The notes below the pieces were generated by a model. It worked only from the letters and a program-made list of their open reading frames with translations. It had not been told where the DNA came from and did not search any database. Of a stretch of DNA of 64,000 bases, positions 20,044-28,867 are shown piece by piece; position 1 is the first letter of the stretch, and every line of letters starts with the position of its first letter. The stretch lies in the NCBI RefSeq assembly GCF_004698125.1, contig NZ_ML214297.1, positions 1,116,001 to 1,180,000 of the forward strand. The letters are read 5' to 3'. The DNA is from Halosimplex halophilum (GTDB lineage: Archaea > Halobacteriota > Halobacteria > Halobacteriales > Haloarculaceae). The translations under genes were made by a program, and so were the position numbers.

Positions 20044-21324
20044 TTACTCGGGCTTGGGGGCGGCCTCTTCGAGCTTGTCCATGTCCACGTCCTCCTCGAG
20101 GAGCAGGTCCTTGTGCTGGGCGACCTCGCGCTCCTCGCGCATGAGCTTCTTGAACTTGGACTGCTGGGAGAGGTCGCCGATGAGGACGCCGCCGACGATC
20201 TTGCCGTCCTTGAAGGCGAGGCGGCGCCACTCGGTGTCGCTGTACTTGCGGGCGGCGCCGTCGTCGCCCTCGGTCGGGTGGCCGAAGGAGAGGAACGGGA
20301 AGTCGAAGTGGGTGATCGAGTACGAGGAGACCCAGCGGAACTCCTCCGGGTCGTCGGTCTCGCCGCCGGCCTCCAGATCCTTGATCATGTTCTTGGCAGC
20401 GATCGAGCCCTGCTCCTTCGCCGAGCCCCACGAGCCGTTCTGGCCCATCTCGCCGAGGATGGTGTCGTAGAACCACGTCAGGTCGCCCGCGGCGTAGACG
20501 TCGTCGACGTTGGTGCGCAGATACTCGTCGACGACGACGCCGTTGTCGTTGGTCTCGACGGGCGTGTCCTGCAGGAACTCGGTGTTGAAGTTCAGGCCGA
20601 TGGCGACGCCGGCCCAGTCGCCCTCGAAGCGCTCGCCGTTGGGGTCGACGGCGGCCTGGACGCGGCCGTCGTCGTCGGTCTCGAACTCGTCGACGCCGGA
20701 GTTGAAGACGGGGGTGACGCCGCGCTCGCGCATCGCCTCGTGGAGGATCTCCGCGCCCTCCTCGTCGAGCGCGTAGCGCCACCAGCACTCGCCGCGCATG
20801 AGGTAGTTGGCCTCGAGCTCCTGGGCGCCGCAGATGGCCGCCAGGTCGATGCCCAGCAGGCCCGCGCCGACGATGATGCCCTGGTCGGCCGCCTCGACGT
20901 TCTCCTTGATCGAGCGGGCGTCCTGGAACGTCCAGAAGTGGTCGATGCCGTCGGCGTCGGCGTTGTCGATGCCGAAACTCGCCAGGCTGGCGGGCGTCCC
21001 GCCGGTCGCCACGAGGAGCTTGTCGTACTCGTAGACCGTGCCCTCGTGGGTCCGGATCTCGTTGTTCTCCGTGTCGACCGTCGTGACGTGGGTGTTGAGC
21101 TGGAGGTCGATGTCCCGCTCCTCGTACCACTCGGGCTCGTGGATCGAGATGGGTGCCTCGGGCAGCTTGCCCTTGGCGAACTCCTTGATCAGGATGCGGT
21201 TGTACAGCGCCTCACCCTCATCGGTGATGACGGTGATGTCCGCGTCGGGGTCCTCCTCGCGAATCGTCTCGGCCGCCGAACTCCCCGCGATGCCATCACC
21301 GATGATGACGTGGGATGCGCTCAT
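20044..21324 (-). CDS. FAD-dependent pyridine nucleotide-disulfide-type oxidoreductase
   Basis: 426 residues. The N-terminal FAD-binding motif is HVIIGDGIAGSSAAETIRE (5-23), the NAD(P)-binding motif IIVGAGLLGIDLA lies at about 150-162, and the second FAD motif NVDDVYAAGDL near 290. There is no redox disulfide CxxxxC, so it resembles NirB-like/rubredoxin-reductase or putidaredoxin-reductase type enzymes that pass electrons to small carriers. The C-terminal 30 residues are charged helix. No ferredoxin or dioxygenase gene is adjacent, so the partner is unknown. A 17-bp tandem array follows its stop. Confidence 0.88.
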   Translation of the reverse strand: MSASHVIIGDGIAGSSAAETIREEDPDADITVITDEGEALYNRILIKEFAKGKLPEAPISIHEPEWYEERDIDLQLNTHVTTVDTENNEIRTHEGTVYEYDKLLVATGGTPASLASFGIDNADADGIDHFWTFQDARSIKENVEAADQGIIVGAGLLGIDLAAICGAQELEANYLMRGECWWRYALDEEGAEILHEAMRERGVTPVFNSGVDEFETDDDGRVQAAVDPNGERFEGDWAGVAIGLNFNTEFLQDTPVETNDNGVVVDEYLRTNVDDVYAAGDLTWFYDTILGEMGQNGSWGSAKEQGSIAAKNMIKDLEAGGETDDPEEFRWVSSYSITHFDFPFLSFGHPTEGDDGAARKYSDTEWRRLAFKDGKIVGGVLIGDLSQQSKFKKLMREEREVAQHKDLLLEEDVDMDKLEEAAPKPE

Positions 21325-21549
21325 GCCCAGGGTGTTCGCAAGCGTGGTTAATGTGGGTTGCTATCTCTCCATGCGGGTGGTTGGCAAACACATTCCCACG
21401 AACGAAATATCTGATCGTTCCGTCATGTCGAACGCCGGCAGGTGCCGAAACGGCTACCGGTTCGCCGATCCGGTCGGCGTTCCGTCGGGATATCAGCTCG
21501 CGTTCGGTCGAGACGTTGAATACGGTCGGGTCCGAACGCTACGCACACG

Positions 21550-22137
21550 ATGAAGATACGCCAGAACGTCCGTCACTTCGCGGCCAAGCAGGCGTTGACG
21601 CTGCCCGTCGTCGGGGAGAAGGTCAACGACCGACTGGTCGGGATGCACACGGACATCTTCGCCGAGAAGGCCGACGAGGGCCGCCGCGAGGAGCGCCGGG
21701 ACCACCTCGACGACTTCTTCGACGCGACGATGGACACCTACGTCGCCGCGCTGGAGGACGGGTTCCCCGAGGCCGAGGCCAGGGAGATCACCCACGTCCA
21801 GGCCAACTTCGACTTCTACAACCACGGCTGGACCGAGATGATGGAGTTCCCGAGCGACGAGCTCGGCGACCACTACGACCGCTACCGCGAGTTCTTCGAG
21901 CGCTACGACATCAGTATCGACGACCCACTCGGCGAGTTCCGGCCCGCCGACGGGATCGCCGACGCCCCGTCGACGCCCGAGAAACTCGACGACCCCGAAC
22001 ACCCCTACGCCGAGGGCGGGTTCGCCGACGACGTGTACGTCGAGACCCCCGACGGCGACCTGGTGGTCGGCGGGCAGGACGAACCCGACGACGTGGACGT
22101 AGAGGAGGCGCCCGGCGTCGGCGAGTCCGACCGGTAA
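21550..22137 (+). CDS. Conserved haloarchaeal acidic protein of unknown function
   Basis: 195 residues, MKIRQNVRHFAAKQAL at the start with a basic amphipathic helix, then a helical body (ERRDHLDDFFDATMDTYVAAL; NFDFYNHGWTEMMEFP) and a long acidic tail. It looks like a conserved haloarchaea-only family (possibly DUF6149, from memory). No catalytic motif is seen. A TATA-like sequence lies about 30 bp before the ATG. Confidence 0.75.
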   Translation: MKIRQNVRHFAAKQALTLPVVGEKVNDRLVGMHTDIFAEKADEGRREERRDHLDDFFDATMDTYVAALEDGFPEAEAREITHVQANFDFYNHGWTEMMEFPSDELGDHYDRYREFFERYDISIDDPLGEFRPADGIADAPSTPEKLDDPEHPYAEGGFADDVYVETPDGDLVVGGQDEPDDVDVEEAPGVGESDR

Positions 22138-22238
22138 TCGGACAACTGGCGGCGCGGCGGCGCGGTACCGTCCGCCGGCCGCCCCGGGACACTCGTCGAC
22201 TGCCCCGGGGACGGCGGTCGGCCGGCTCGGAGAGGCCG

Positions 22239-23807
22239 TCAGTCGGCATCGGACGGGTTCGTCTCCGCGGCCGAGAGCGCGGTCACGACCGTCGACCGCC
22301 ACTCCTCGATGCTCTCGACGTCGTCGTCGAGCCGCGACACGTCTGACTCGACCGCCTCGACGGCGTCGCTGAGTTCGGCCCGCGTCTCCGAAAGCCCCGC
22401 GTCGAGCTCCTCGACCGACGCCGACAGCTCGTCTACCGACTCCATCTCCTCGTCCAGGTCGTCGAGTTCGGACTCCACGGCGGCCAGCCGGTCGTCGAGG
22501 CGGGACTGGGCCGCCTCGACCGCCTCGACGCGCCGGGCCACGTCCTCCGTCCGCGCCTCGACCCGCTGGAGGTCCTCGCGGACCTCGGCGAGGAGCCGCT
22601 CGGCCGTGCCCTCGTCGTCGAGGAACGCCTCCAGCGCGTCGACGTACGCGTCGAGTTCGCCGATGCGCGTCATGCAGTGGTCGAGCTTCGCCTCGACCGT
22701 CCCCGAGGTGTCCGGCGTCAGGTGCCGGCGGAGCGTCGCCACCGTCTGCGCCGAGGCCTCGTCGCGCCGGAGCTCCGCCGCGACACGGTCCGCGACCGAT
22801 TCCGCCCCGGCGACGCCGTCCGGCTCATCGTCGCCGCCACTTCCGTTCGGCTCGTCCTCGCCAGCGTTCCCGTCCGACCGGTCGCCGCCGACGCTCCCGT
22901 CCGACCGGTCGCCGCCGACGCTCCCGTCCGACCGGTCGTCGCCGACGCTCCCGTCCGACCGGTCGTCGCCGGGGGCCGCGTCTGGCCACTCCTCGTCGGT
23001 GGTGGCCCCGTCCTGCTGGTCGTCCCCGGTGGTAGCGCTCTCCGACTGGTCGTCGTCCGCGACAGTGCCGTCCGACTGGCCGTCGACGGCGGTAGCGCCG
23101 TCCGGCTGGTCGTCGGTGACGGCCGCGGACGGCGCCGCAGATCCGCCCGTCTCCCGGGCCGCGCTCCCGCCGCGGTAGAGGACGGACTCCTCGTCGTCCC
23201 CGTCCGTCGACCCGTTCGGTCCGCCCGCCTCTGTCGGCTCCGTCCGTCCGTCACCGCCCGTCGGTTCGGCCCGTTCGTCCCGCTCCGTTCGGTCGCCCTG
23301 TTCGCCCCGGTCGTTCGGATCGTCCTCGGTCATCGTATCGTTCGAATCGCCCCAATCCCCGTCCCTCGGACTGTTCTGTCGGTCCGGGTCCGGGGAGTCG
23401 TCGCCGACGGACAGCTCAAGTCGCCCGTCGCCGACCGTCCGCCACTCGTCGGGGCCGACCGCGTCGAGGTCGCCGCTCCGCGCGACTCGCACCGTCGGCT
23501 CGTCCAGACACGCCGACAGCTCGGCGGCGTCGGCGTCGGTGATCCCGTAGAGCGTCGAGACCGTCTCGCCCGCGTCGACGACGTTCTCGTAGACTATCCG
23601 ACCCTCACCCGCCACGGACCAGTGCCGGTACCCTTCGTCCGCGTGGAATCCCACGGCGGTCGCGTCCACGCCCTGTGGGAGCGACTCGACGAGCCGGACG
23701 GCGACCGGACCGTCCCCGTACGCCGTCAGCCGGATCCTGACGGACGGATACTTGTACTCGTCCGCGTCGAGCCGCTTCGAGACCGCCAGAGAGAGGTCGT
23801 CTTGCAT
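22239..23807 (-). CDS. Modular protein: beta domain, acidic repeat linker, C-terminal coiled coil
   Basis: 522 residues in three parts. Residues 1-135 are beta-rich (SVRIRLTAYGDGPVAVRLVE; YRHWSVAGEGRIVYENVV), like the small conserved domains found in haloarchaeal DUF11-type proteins. Residues 135-330 are low-complexity acidic sequence with Asp/Gly/Ser/Thr/Gln, including four near-identical 9-residue units (GDRSDGSVG). Residues 335-515 form a long coiled coil (RVEAVEAAQSRLDDRLAAVE; SVDELSASVEELDAGLSETR). There is no signal peptide or TM helix, so it is probably cytoplasmic. A scaffold or gas-vesicle/cytoskeleton-like role would be guesswork. Confidence 0.75.
   Translation of the reverse strand: MQDDLSLAVSKRLDADEYKYPSVRIRLTAYGDGPVAVRLVESLPQGVDATAVGFHADEGYRHWSVAGEGRIVYENVVDAGETVSTLYGITDADAAELSACLDEPTVRVARSGDLDAVGPDEWRTVGDGRLELSVGDDSPDPDRQNSPRDGDWGDSNDTMTEDDPNDRGEQGDRTERDERAEPTGGDGRTEPTEAGGPNGSTDGDDEESVLYRGGSAARETGGSAAPSAAVTDDQPDGATAVDGQSDGTVADDDQSESATTGDDQQDGATTDEEWPDAAPGDDRSDGSVGDDRSDGSVGGDRSDGSVGGDRSDGNAGEDEPNGSGGDDEPDGVAGAESVADRVAAELRRDEASAQTVATLRRHLTPDTSGTVEAKLDHCMTRIGELDAYVDALEAFLDDEGTAERLLAEVREDLQRVEARTEDVARRVEAVEAAQSRLDDRLAAVESELDDLDEEMESVDELSASVEELDAGLSETRAELSDAVEAVESDVSRLDDDVESIEEWRSTVVTALSAAETNPSDAD
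22864..22971. repeat. 27-bp tandem repeat inside the coiled-coil protein gene
   Basis: Four consecutive 27-bp units with few mismatches, start ACGCTCCCG on the plus strand, encode the 9-residue repeat GDRSDGSVG of the acidic linker on the reverse strand. The period is a multiple of three and keeps the frame, as expected for slippage in a disordered linker. Confidence 0.85.
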
Positions 23808-23976
23808 TCGTTACCGCCAGCCGAAACGTACGGTTCACTGTCTAATCAGTATGTGCCCTCTACATCCCACTCCCACCGACTGAGAATTCCGGATACGTCC
23901 AGTTACTTGCGGGAATATTTCGATTGTTAACGCGGATCGGCCGTCGACCGGGTCCGACCGGGGTCGACCGTCGCCG

Positions 23977-25284
23977 CTAGTCGGCGATCAGGTCCGCGCA
24001 GGCGTACCCCGCCTCGATCCCGCCGTTGAGCGACCGTTCGGGGTACTGCGCCCGCGAGGCCATCCCCGCGTAGTAGACGCCCTCCGCCACTTCCTCGCCG
24101 AGGTCGTAGGGGACGACCATGTCGAGGTAGCCCCGCTCGTAGATGGGTGCCGTCCGGGGGTTCCGGGCGGTCTCGACCCAGTTGACGCTATCGGGGTCGA
24201 AGTCCGGGAACAGCCCCTCGATCCCGTCGGCCCAGTGGTCCTCGACTTCCTCGTCGGACATCTGCCAGAGGTCCTCGGCGGGGTCCTGGATGTAGCTCGC
24301 GGTGTAGTAGAGGTGTTCGCCGCCGTAGCGCTCGGGGGGCACGAAGTTGGTGTGCTCGATGAACACGCCGAACGGCGCGTCGTCCTTGATGTTCAGCCAG
24401 TAGGTATCGGAGAGCGACTCCTCCATGCTCCAGACCGAGCAGACCGTCCCCTGGAAGTCGATCTCGCAGGGGTAGCCCGTCAACTCCTCCAGCACGTTCG
24501 GCATCGCCGCGACGACGGCGGCGTCCACGTCGTGCGTCTCCGTCCGCCCGTCCCGCTCGACGGTCATCGACTGGACCGCGCCGCCGGCCGTGTCGAGGGC
24601 CTTCACGCGCGCGCCGGTGGTGACGTTCCCCTCGCCGACCGCCGCCAGCAGTTCGTCCAGCAGGACGCCGAACCCGCCCCGCAGGTAGCCCAGTTGCTCG
24701 CCGCGCAGCGGGTCGCGCTCGCCGCGGAACTTCACCCGACCGAGCAGCCACGCCGCCGAGACATCCTCCTTCCGGGAGCCGAACTTCGCGTCCAGCAGCG
24801 GCTCCCAGAACGACTCGTAGACGTGGCGGGTCGTGTGGTCGAGCAGGAACTCCTTGATGGGCACGTCCTCGAAGTCGGTGATGTCGTCGTAGGTGTCGAA
24901 CTTCGGGACGCCGCCGCGCACGTCGATCTCCTTGACGAGCATCGCCAGCCGGAATTTGTCGTAGATCGAGAGGTGCGGGTAGGCGAGGATCTCCCAGGCC
25001 TTCTCCATCGGGTGGACGACCCCGTCGACGTAGTAGGAGTCGGTCTTGTAGCGCCACTCCAGGTCGTCGCCGAGTCCCAGATCCTCGATGAGTTCGACGA
25101 TCGTTTCCTCGGAGGCCGAGAGGTGGTGGTAGAACTTCTCGATGGGGTCGCCGGCCGTCCCGTAGACGGCGGCCAGCCCGCCCACGTCGTCGCTCGCCTC
25201 GAACACCTGGACCTCGCGGCCGCGCTCCTGGAGGCGATACGCGGCCGCGAGGCCGGCGATGCCGCCGCCGACGACTCCGATCAT
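23977..25284 (-). CDS. FAD-dependent amine-oxidase/protoporphyrinogen-oxidase-type flavoprotein
   Basis: 435 residues. The dinucleotide fold is MIGVVGGGIAGLAAAYRL, followed by REVQVFEASDDVGG, the classic flavin-containing amine oxidase pattern. The end VYYAGMASRAQYPERSLNGG with the closing GIEAGYACADLI is the C-terminal FAD motif. This group includes phytoene-desaturase-like, UDP-galactopyranose-mutase-like and HemG-like enzymes; the middle region (YHHLSASEETIVELIEDLGL) resembles haloarchaeal NAD(P)/FAD oxidoreductases often annotated as protoporphyrinogen oxidase. The substrate is not certain. It is divergent from thrB by 109 bp. Confidence 0.85.
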   Translation of the reverse strand: MIGVVGGGIAGLAAAYRLQERGREVQVFEASDDVGGLAAVYGTAGDPIEKFYHHLSASEETIVELIEDLGLGDDLEWRYKTDSYYVDGVVHPMEKAWEILAYPHLSIYDKFRLAMLVKEIDVRGGVPKFDTYDDITDFEDVPIKEFLLDHTTRHVYESFWEPLLDAKFGSRKEDVSAAWLLGRVKFRGERDPLRGEQLGYLRGGFGVLLDELLAAVGEGNVTTGARVKALDTAGGAVQSMTVERDGRTETHDVDAAVVAAMPNVLEELTGYPCEIDFQGTVCSVWSMEESLSDTYWLNIKDDAPFGVFIEHTNFVPPERYGGEHLYYTASYIQDPAEDLWQMSDEEVEDHWADGIEGLFPDFDPDSVNWVETARNPRTAPIYERGYLDMVVPYDLGEEVAEGVYYAGMASRAQYPERSLNGGIEAGYACADLIAD

Positions 25285-25393
25285 ACCCACCGTTCCGCGG
25301 TGACCGGAAAAGCCCTTTCGCTCGCCCCGCCGCGGTCGGCGACCGCCCGGCAGTCCGCTACCTTTTTGCCCGCAGTCGCGGAAATCGCTCGAT

Positions 25394-26269
25394 ATGGTGA
25401 CGGTGCGGGCGCCGGCGACGAGCGCGAACCTGGGGAGTGGCTTCGACGTGTTCGGCGTGGCGCTGGACAGACCGGCGGACGTGGTCCGCGTCGAGCGGGC
25501 CGCCGAGACCACCATCGACGTGACGGGCGCCGGCAGCCAGTTCATCCCGGAGGACCCCGCGGACAACACCGTCGGCGCGGTCGCCGAGGCGCTGGACGCC
25601 CCCGCCCACATCGAGATCGACAAGGGCGTCCGCCCCGCCTCGGGCCTGGGCTCGTCGGCCGCCTCCGCCGCGGCCGCCGCGGTCGCGCTCAACGAACTGT
25701 ACGACCGCGGGCTCACCCGGAAGGAGCTCGTCCCCATCGCCGCGGAGGGGGAGGCGGTCGTCTCCGGCGACGCCCACGACGACAACGTCGCGCCCGCCAT
25801 CCTCGGCGGGTTCACGATCGCCACGCCGAGCGGCATCTCGAAGGTCGACGCCGACATCTCGCTGGTGACGTGTCTCCCCGACATCGTCGTCTCGACCCGC
25901 GACGCCCGCGAGGTCGTCCCCGACGGCGCCCGCGTGAGCGACATGGTCGAGACCGTCGGCAACGCCGCGACCCTGACGACGGGCATGCACCGCTCGGACC
26001 CCGAACTCGTCGGCCGCGGGATGGAGGACTCCGTGGTCACCCCCGCCCGCGCCGAGCTCATCGACGGCTACAGCGAGGTCCGTCAGGCCGCCTTCGACGC
26101 CGGCGCCACCGGCGTCACCATCAGCGGCGCCGGCCCCAGCGTCATCGCCGCCTGCTACGAGTCCGACCGGCGCGCCATCGCCTCCGCCATGGTCGACGCC
26201 TTCGACGAGGAGGGCGTCGAGGCCCGCGTCTATCAGACCGAGATCGGCGAGGGCGCCACGTTCCACTGA
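25394..26269 (+). CDS. thrB: Homoserine kinase
   Basis: 291 residues of the GHMP kinase family. It phosphorylates homoserine with ATP on the way to threonine. The start VRAPATSANLGSGFDVFG matches ThrB, and the ATP-binding loop PASGLGSSAASAAA is at 81-94. The third GHMP motif, VTISGAGPSVIA, lies near 240. Length equals the usual archaeal form. The gene stands alone; thrC is not in the window. A T-rich CTACCTTTTT lies about 30 bp upstream and is a possible promoter element. Confidence 0.96.
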   Translation: MVTVRAPATSANLGSGFDVFGVALDRPADVVRVERAAETTIDVTGAGSQFIPEDPADNTVGAVAEALDAPAHIEIDKGVRPASGLGSSAASAAAAAVALNELYDRGLTRKELVPIAAEGEAVVSGDAHDDNVAPAILGGFTIATPSGISKVDADISLVTCLPDIVVSTRDAREVVPDGARVSDMVETVGNAATLTTGMHRSDPELVGRGMEDSVVTPARAELIDGYSEVRQAAFDAGATGVTISGAGPSVIAACYESDRRAIASAMVDAFDEEGVEARVYQTEIGEGATFH

Positions 26270-26345
26270 GCGAGCGCGCCGGGCCCGATCTCCCCGACTG
26301 CCCGGAGTCCGACAGAACCTTCAACGGAGCCGTCGACCTCGACGT

Positions 26346-26609
26346 GTGACGCCGCCCTCCGCTCCGTTCATCGAGCAGTCGGGAACGTTAGACACTGACC
26401 AGATCCGGACCGAAGCGGTCCCGCTCGCGGGGCTGATCGGGCTGTTCGTCGGACTGGCGCTCGTCCCGTTTCTGGGCGTGTTCCTGTTCGGTGGCACCAC
26501 CGGTCTCGGCTTCGTCTTCGCCCTCGCGACGCAGTTCGTGCTCGCCGTCGGCACGGGGGTCGTGCTCATCTACGTCGTCGCCAGAGGTGTCCAGCTCGCC
26601 GACCAGTGA
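26346..26609 (+). CDS. Small membrane protein (GTG start)
   Basis: 87 residues starting at GTG. Two long hydrophobic helices (VPLAGLIGLFVGLALVPFLG about 26-45, and FVFALATQFVLAVGTGVVLI about 57-76) follow an acidic 23-residue N-terminus (QSGTLDTDQIRTE). It lies 76 bp after thrB in the same direction and may be in the same transcript. No family recognised. Confidence 0.65.
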   Translation: MTPPSAPFIEQSGTLDTDQIRTEAVPLAGLIGLFVGLALVPFLGVFLFGGTTGLGFVFALATQFVLAVGTGVVLIYVVARGVQLADQ

Positions 26610-26837
26610 GAGACGCGGACGGGCCGCCGGCCGGTCTATGGCTCCGAGGCCGCAGTGGGTGTGAGACCACCCACTGAAACCCCGTCGGTTCCCGACCGAT
26701 CCGCCCGTTCTCCGCCGTCGTTGCCAAGCTTCTTGGGTCGAGGGCCCGCCCATACGTCTATACGTGTTTCCGCTCTCCTTCGACGGTCGACGAACCGAAC
26801 GTGTAACCGAGTGTCCCCCGCCTCGCTCGGGTGGACG

Positions 26838-27563
26838 ATGAACCCGAGCCGCGTCGACTCCCTGGTCGACCTGACCTACGGGCTGCTTATCGCGGTGTCC
26901 GTGGGGCTCATCGTCGTCGCCGACAACGCCGTCGGGCTGGCGTTCGGCTTCGGCGTCCTGCTGTCGTATCTCATCCACGTCGTCTGGAAGATGGCCCGGT
27001 TCGACCCCGACTGGATGACCACCGCGGTCAAGGAGACCGTCGAGGAGACGGTCGACGAGACGGTCGAGGAGAAGGTCGGCGAAACGGTCGAGAAATCAGT
27101 CGAGGAGACCGTCGGCGACACGGTGGAACAGACGGTCGGCGAGACGGTCGACGAAACCGTCAGCGAAGCCGTCGAAGCGAAGGTCGACGAGACGGTCAGC
27201 GAGACGGTCGAGGAAACCGTCGGCGAAACGGTCGAGGAGACCGTCGAGAAGTCCGTCGAAGAGACCGTCGAGAAGTCCGTCGAGGAGAAAGTCGGAGAGA
27301 CGGTCGAGAAGACCGTCGAAGAAACAGTCGGCGAAACGGTCGAGGAGACTGTCGAGGATACCGTCGAGGAGACTGTCGAAGATACCGTCGAGGAGACTGT
27401 CGAAGATACCGTCGAGGAGACTGTCGAAGATACCGTCGAGGAGACTGTCGAAGATACCGTCGAGGAGACGCTGGAAGAACAGCTGGAGGACGGCGAGACC
27501 GACGCCGACGGAACCGAGGCCGACGAAACTGACGACGACGAACCCGACGGCGAGGGGAACTGA
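26838..27563 (+). CDS. Membrane-anchored protein with 39 continuous tetrad repeats
   Basis: 241 residues. Two hydrophobic helices (about 10-27 and 31-50) anchor it. From residue 64 to 216 a hydrophobic residue (Val, finally Leu) occurs at every fourth position without a break: 39 tetrads of the form T-V-E-E with Gly, Asp, Lys, Ser and Gln variants. An acidic tail closes the protein. Strict spacing of 4.0 is outside the usual coiled-coil periods (3.5, 3.67), so this would be a strongly right-handed helix bundle or something different. Its stop overlaps the start of the PiT permease gene (TGATG), suggesting a partner role for phosphate uptake. I know no such family. Confidence 0.8.
   Translation: MNPSRVDSLVDLTYGLLIAVSVGLIVVADNAVGLAFGFGVLLSYLIHVVWKMARFDPDWMTTAVKETVEETVDETVEEKVGETVEKSVEETVGDTVEQTVGETVDETVSEAVEAKVDETVSETVEETVGETVEETVEKSVEETVEKSVEEKVGETVEKTVEETVGETVEETVEDTVEETVEDTVEETVEDTVEETVEDTVEETVEDTVEETLEEQLEDGETDADGTEADETDDDEPDGEGN
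27339..27458 (+). repeat. 24-bp tandem repeat inside the tetrad-repeat gene
   Basis: Five consecutive 24-bp units, each beginning GTCGAGGAGACTGTCGA, encode the eight-residue repeat VEETVEDT. Copies 2-5 are identical, while the first differs at one base. The upstream tetrads are more diverged, which suggests that the 3' end of the array expanded recently. Confidence 0.9.
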
Positions 27564-28741
27564 TGGTCGACCCGCTCCTCGTCGTCGGCGTACTCGTCTC
27601 GATGTTCGTCGCCTACAACATCGGCGGGTCGACGACCGGTCCGGCGTTCGGGCCGGCCGTGGGCGCCGACGCCATCTCGAAGACGGCGGCGGCGGCGCTG
27701 ATGGGCGTGTTCTTCTTCGTGGGCGCCTGGACGATCGGCCGCAACGTCGTGACGAAGCTCGGGACGGAGCTGGTCACCGACCCCGCCGTGTTCACGCTCG
27801 AATCGTCGATCGCCGTCCTGTTTTTCATCGGGGTCGCGCTGCTGGTCGGGAACGTCTTCGGCGTCCCGGCCTCGACCTCGATGACCGCGGTCGGCGCGAT
27901 CGCCGGCCTCGCGTTCGCCGGCGGCGTGCTCGACATGGCCGTCATGGGGGAGATCGTCACCTGGTGGATCGTCTCGCCGATCATCGGCTTCTGGGTCTCG
28001 CTGATCGTCGGCCGGTACTTCTACGCCCGGCTCAACCGGCTGGTGGCGATGGAGCGCAGCGAGGGGCCGCTGCTGGACGTCGACCGCTCCGGGCTCGTCC
28101 CGTCGGTGAGCGTCCACCGGACGACCAACCGTCGCGAGCTGGTCGGGACGGTCACGGTCGTCGCGATCGGCTGTCTGATGGCCTTCAGCTCCGGCACGTC
28201 CAACATCGCCAACGCCGTCGCGCCGCTGGTCGGGAGCGACGCGCTGGCGATGGATCCCGCGATCATCCTGGGCGGGGTCGCCGTCACCATCGGCGCGTTC
28301 ACCATCGCGCGGCGGACCCTGGAGACGATGGGCAGCGACATCACGGAGCTGCCGCTGACGGCCGCGATCGTCGTCGCAACGGTCAGCTCGGCGCTGGTCG
28401 TCTTCCTCTCGGCGCTGGGTATCCCCGCGAGTTTCGTCATCATCGCGACGGTGAGCATCATCGGTCTCGGGTGGGGCCGGGCGACCCGCCCGGTGACCGT
28501 CCCGGAGGCCGTCTCCGCTGAGGAGACCCCGCCGGTCACCGTCGACGCGCTGGCCGCCGACGAACCCGGCGAGGAGCTGCCCCCCATCGGCGAGGAGGAC
28601 TCCGAGGACATCCCCGAACCCGGCGACCTGTTCAACCCCGCGACGACCGCCCGCGTCGTCCTGATGCAGAACGTCGTGCCGGCCATCGCGACGCTGGGCG
28701 CGTACCTCACCTTCCGGTTCGTCCCGGTGTTCGGGTTCTGA
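27563..28741 (+). CDS. PiT-family inorganic phosphate transporter
   Basis: 392 residues with about ten hydrophobic helices. The duplicated PiT signatures are clear: YNIGGSTTGPAFGPAVGADA near residues 18-37 and SSGTSNIANAVAPLVGSDAL near 210-229. The central hydrophilic loop (about 165-195) and an acidic stretch near residues 315-355 lie between helices. It should import phosphate (or possibly a similar oxyanion) with H+ or Na+. Bacterial and archaeal PiT genes are often next to a DUF47 PhoU-like protein; here the overlapping upstream gene encodes the tetrad-repeat protein instead. Confidence 0.92.
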   Translation: MVDPLLVVGVLVSMFVAYNIGGSTTGPAFGPAVGADAISKTAAAALMGVFFFVGAWTIGRNVVTKLGTELVTDPAVFTLESSIAVLFFIGVALLVGNVFGVPASTSMTAVGAIAGLAFAGGVLDMAVMGEIVTWWIVSPIIGFWVSLIVGRYFYARLNRLVAMERSEGPLLDVDRSGLVPSVSVHRTTNRRELVGTVTVVAIGCLMAFSSGTSNIANAVAPLVGSDALAMDPAIILGGVAVTIGAFTIARRTLETMGSDITELPLTAAIVVATVSSALVVFLSALGIPASFVIIATVSIIGLGWGRATRPVTVPEAVSAEETPPVTVDALAADEPGEELPPIGEEDSEDIPEPGDLFNPATTARVVLMQNVVPAIATLGAYLTFRFVPVFGF

Positions 28742-28867
28742 CGGCCCGCGACCGGTCGACTCGTGCAGGTCGTCCCCGACGGCGCCCGCGTCGACGACGG
28801 ATCGTTCCCACCCGACCCCGGTAGCCCGCTCTTCTGCTCGGTCGGTATCCCCCGACCGGACCGCCGG

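Noticed and set aside
23977-26061. 694-codon frame joining the FAD oxidoreductase with reverse-strand sequence opposite thrB
   Set aside because: The extra 259 codons are Ser/Thr-rich shadow sequence of thrB; the true start at 25284 begins with the FAD-binding motif.
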